A stretch of 64,000 nt of DNA from Panorpa germanica. Lineage: Eukaryota; Arthropoda; Insecta; Mecoptera; Panorpidae. Position 1 is the stretch's first letter, and the number at the start of each line of letters is the position of its first letter. Below, in pieces: positions 63,400 to 64,000 of the stretch. A program made the position numbers and the translations under genes. The DNA is taken from positions 10,488,759 through 10,552,758 of the forward strand of contig OY783204.1 in NCBI GenBank assembly GCA_963678705.1. Direction: 5' to 3'. The notes under the pieces are model-generated. The model ran no database searches and was not told the origin of the DNA. It saw only the letters and a list, made by a program, of their open reading frames with translations.

Positions 63400-64000
63400 A
63401 TGGCTAATTACAATGTGCCTTTACCTAAGCCAAGATTGGAATGGTAAGAAATATTTTATTATTTATAGTTTTATTCTTTTATTTATTATCTTAATAATGA
63501 TTGAATTGATTTTTTCAGGCAGTATAGACCGGAGCAATTTATGTATAAATTAAGCTTGGCCGAGAGGGCTTTGTACAACAACGTAAAAAGCTCTTGGGCC
63601 AAAGCAAATTTACAAAGATTGGCCTATGATCGAGATGTAAGTTCATTTGTTCAGTTCATTATTAGTATAACGTAAACAATACTTTTAAAGTGTAATAAGC
63701 ATAATCGTATAATGTATTAATTCTATGTTGCAGATATGTTCCATTAAAGTAAATCGTCCGCCCAACTTTAAAAATAAGCTTCGTTGCATCTCCCGCTTAG
63801 TAACAAGAAATCTCAAAAACACGGGTGATATTGACGTAATGATGAAAGCTCTGGCGTTTAAGTTTAAATCGAAAAAATTACATTCAGCTAGAAGCCGTGT
63901 TTTGAGGTTCAAAGAGTCATTGTCTGCAAAAAAGCAGGAAAAGATTAACACGGAAGTTGAAACTTTAGAATGTGGTCATTTGTGTGCTGTATTATATGCG
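63400..64000 (+). CDS. Array gene unit 32, partial at window end, open so far
   Basis: Exons 63400-63443, 63519-63636 and 63734 onwards. The window ends 267 nt into exon 3. No stop is seen, and codon 101 is AAA, unlike units 30 and 31. It has Gln38Lys, Glu59Lys, Met73Ile, Asp85Gly, Leu96Phe and Arg120Lys. The intron-2 acceptor is TGTTGCAG. Confidence 0.75.

Larger units (their letters stand above)
1..64000 (+). repeat. Head-to-tail tandem array of ~1.77-kb gene-bearing units
   Basis: Near-identical units follow one another in the same orientation across the window, interrupted only by a Helitron and a BEL/Pao element. Stop codon to stop codon, unit lengths are 1774 bp (units 1-3, 5-7, 18, 21 without its Helitron, 30), 1778 (unit 4), 1773 (8, 13, 15), 1755 (9, 10, 11, 23, 26), 1765 (12), 1775 (14, 16, 19, 22, 25, 27), 1797 (17, 20), 1798 (24), 1771 (28) and 1772 (31). 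The 1755-bp class lacks about 19 bp in the T-rich tract after the poly(A) signal. The 1797/1798 class carries a TATTTTATATTT-like expansion. Array ends are not in the window. Unit numbers used below count complete genes from the left. Confidence 0.98.

Noticed and set aside
1..64000. CRISPR array, rDNA, histone cluster or tRNA cluster
   Set aside because: The repeat is 1.77 kb with an intron-bearing gene. None of the sequences of those clusters is present.

Overview
The window is an A+T-rich stretch of eukaryotic DNA, most likely from an insect or other arthropod. The grounds are short spliceosomal introns (75 and 97 nt), a BEL/Pao retrotransposon of the DUF1759/DUF1758 type, and a Helitron with a typical arthropod-like 3' end. 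I cannot name the species or order.

Almost all of it is one head-to-tail array, all on the + strand, of a repeat unit of about 1.755-1.798 kb. Each unit carries one complete small gene: a TATA/initiator-like promoter, a roughly 175-nt 5' leader, exon 1 (44 nt), intron 1 (75 nt), exon 2 (118 nt), intron 2 (97 nt), exon 3 (300 nt) and a polyadenylation signal. Spliced, it encodes a basic 153-residue protein with a cysteine cluster at its C-terminus. I do not recognise the family. There are 31 complete copies plus a partial copy at each end. By eye, 18 complete copies keep both introns' splice sites and an open frame. Thirteen are broken by nonsense codons, a lost intron-1 donor or a lost intron-2 acceptor, and several of these lesions are shared by groups of copies, so array turnover has spread them.

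The array has higher-order structure. Units 16-18 and 19-21 are a three-unit block repeated at exactly 5346 bp. Units 21-23 and 24-26 repeat at 5328 bp, with unit 24 a visible hybrid of two unit types. Two-unit blocks repeat at about 3548 bp (units 3-6 and 13-16). Each spacer also holds a decayed second copy of the gene's last codons and 3' flank.

Two mobile elements interrupt the array. At 35883-38261 a 2379-bp internally deleted Helitron sits exactly between an A and a T. Its empty site is preserved 5346 bp upstream, so the insertion is younger than the block duplication. At about 52341-57447 lies an internally deleted BEL/Pao element. It keeps Gag, zinc knuckles, protease and the start of the reverse transcriptase, then jumps to the end of integrase. 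Both LTRs are truncated and about 234 bp of array DNA is missing at the site.

I see no rRNA, tRNA, CRISPR array or bacterial feature. The array has the layout expected of a multicopy, possibly sex-linked, germline or selfish gene family, but the sequence alone does not show where it sits or what it does.
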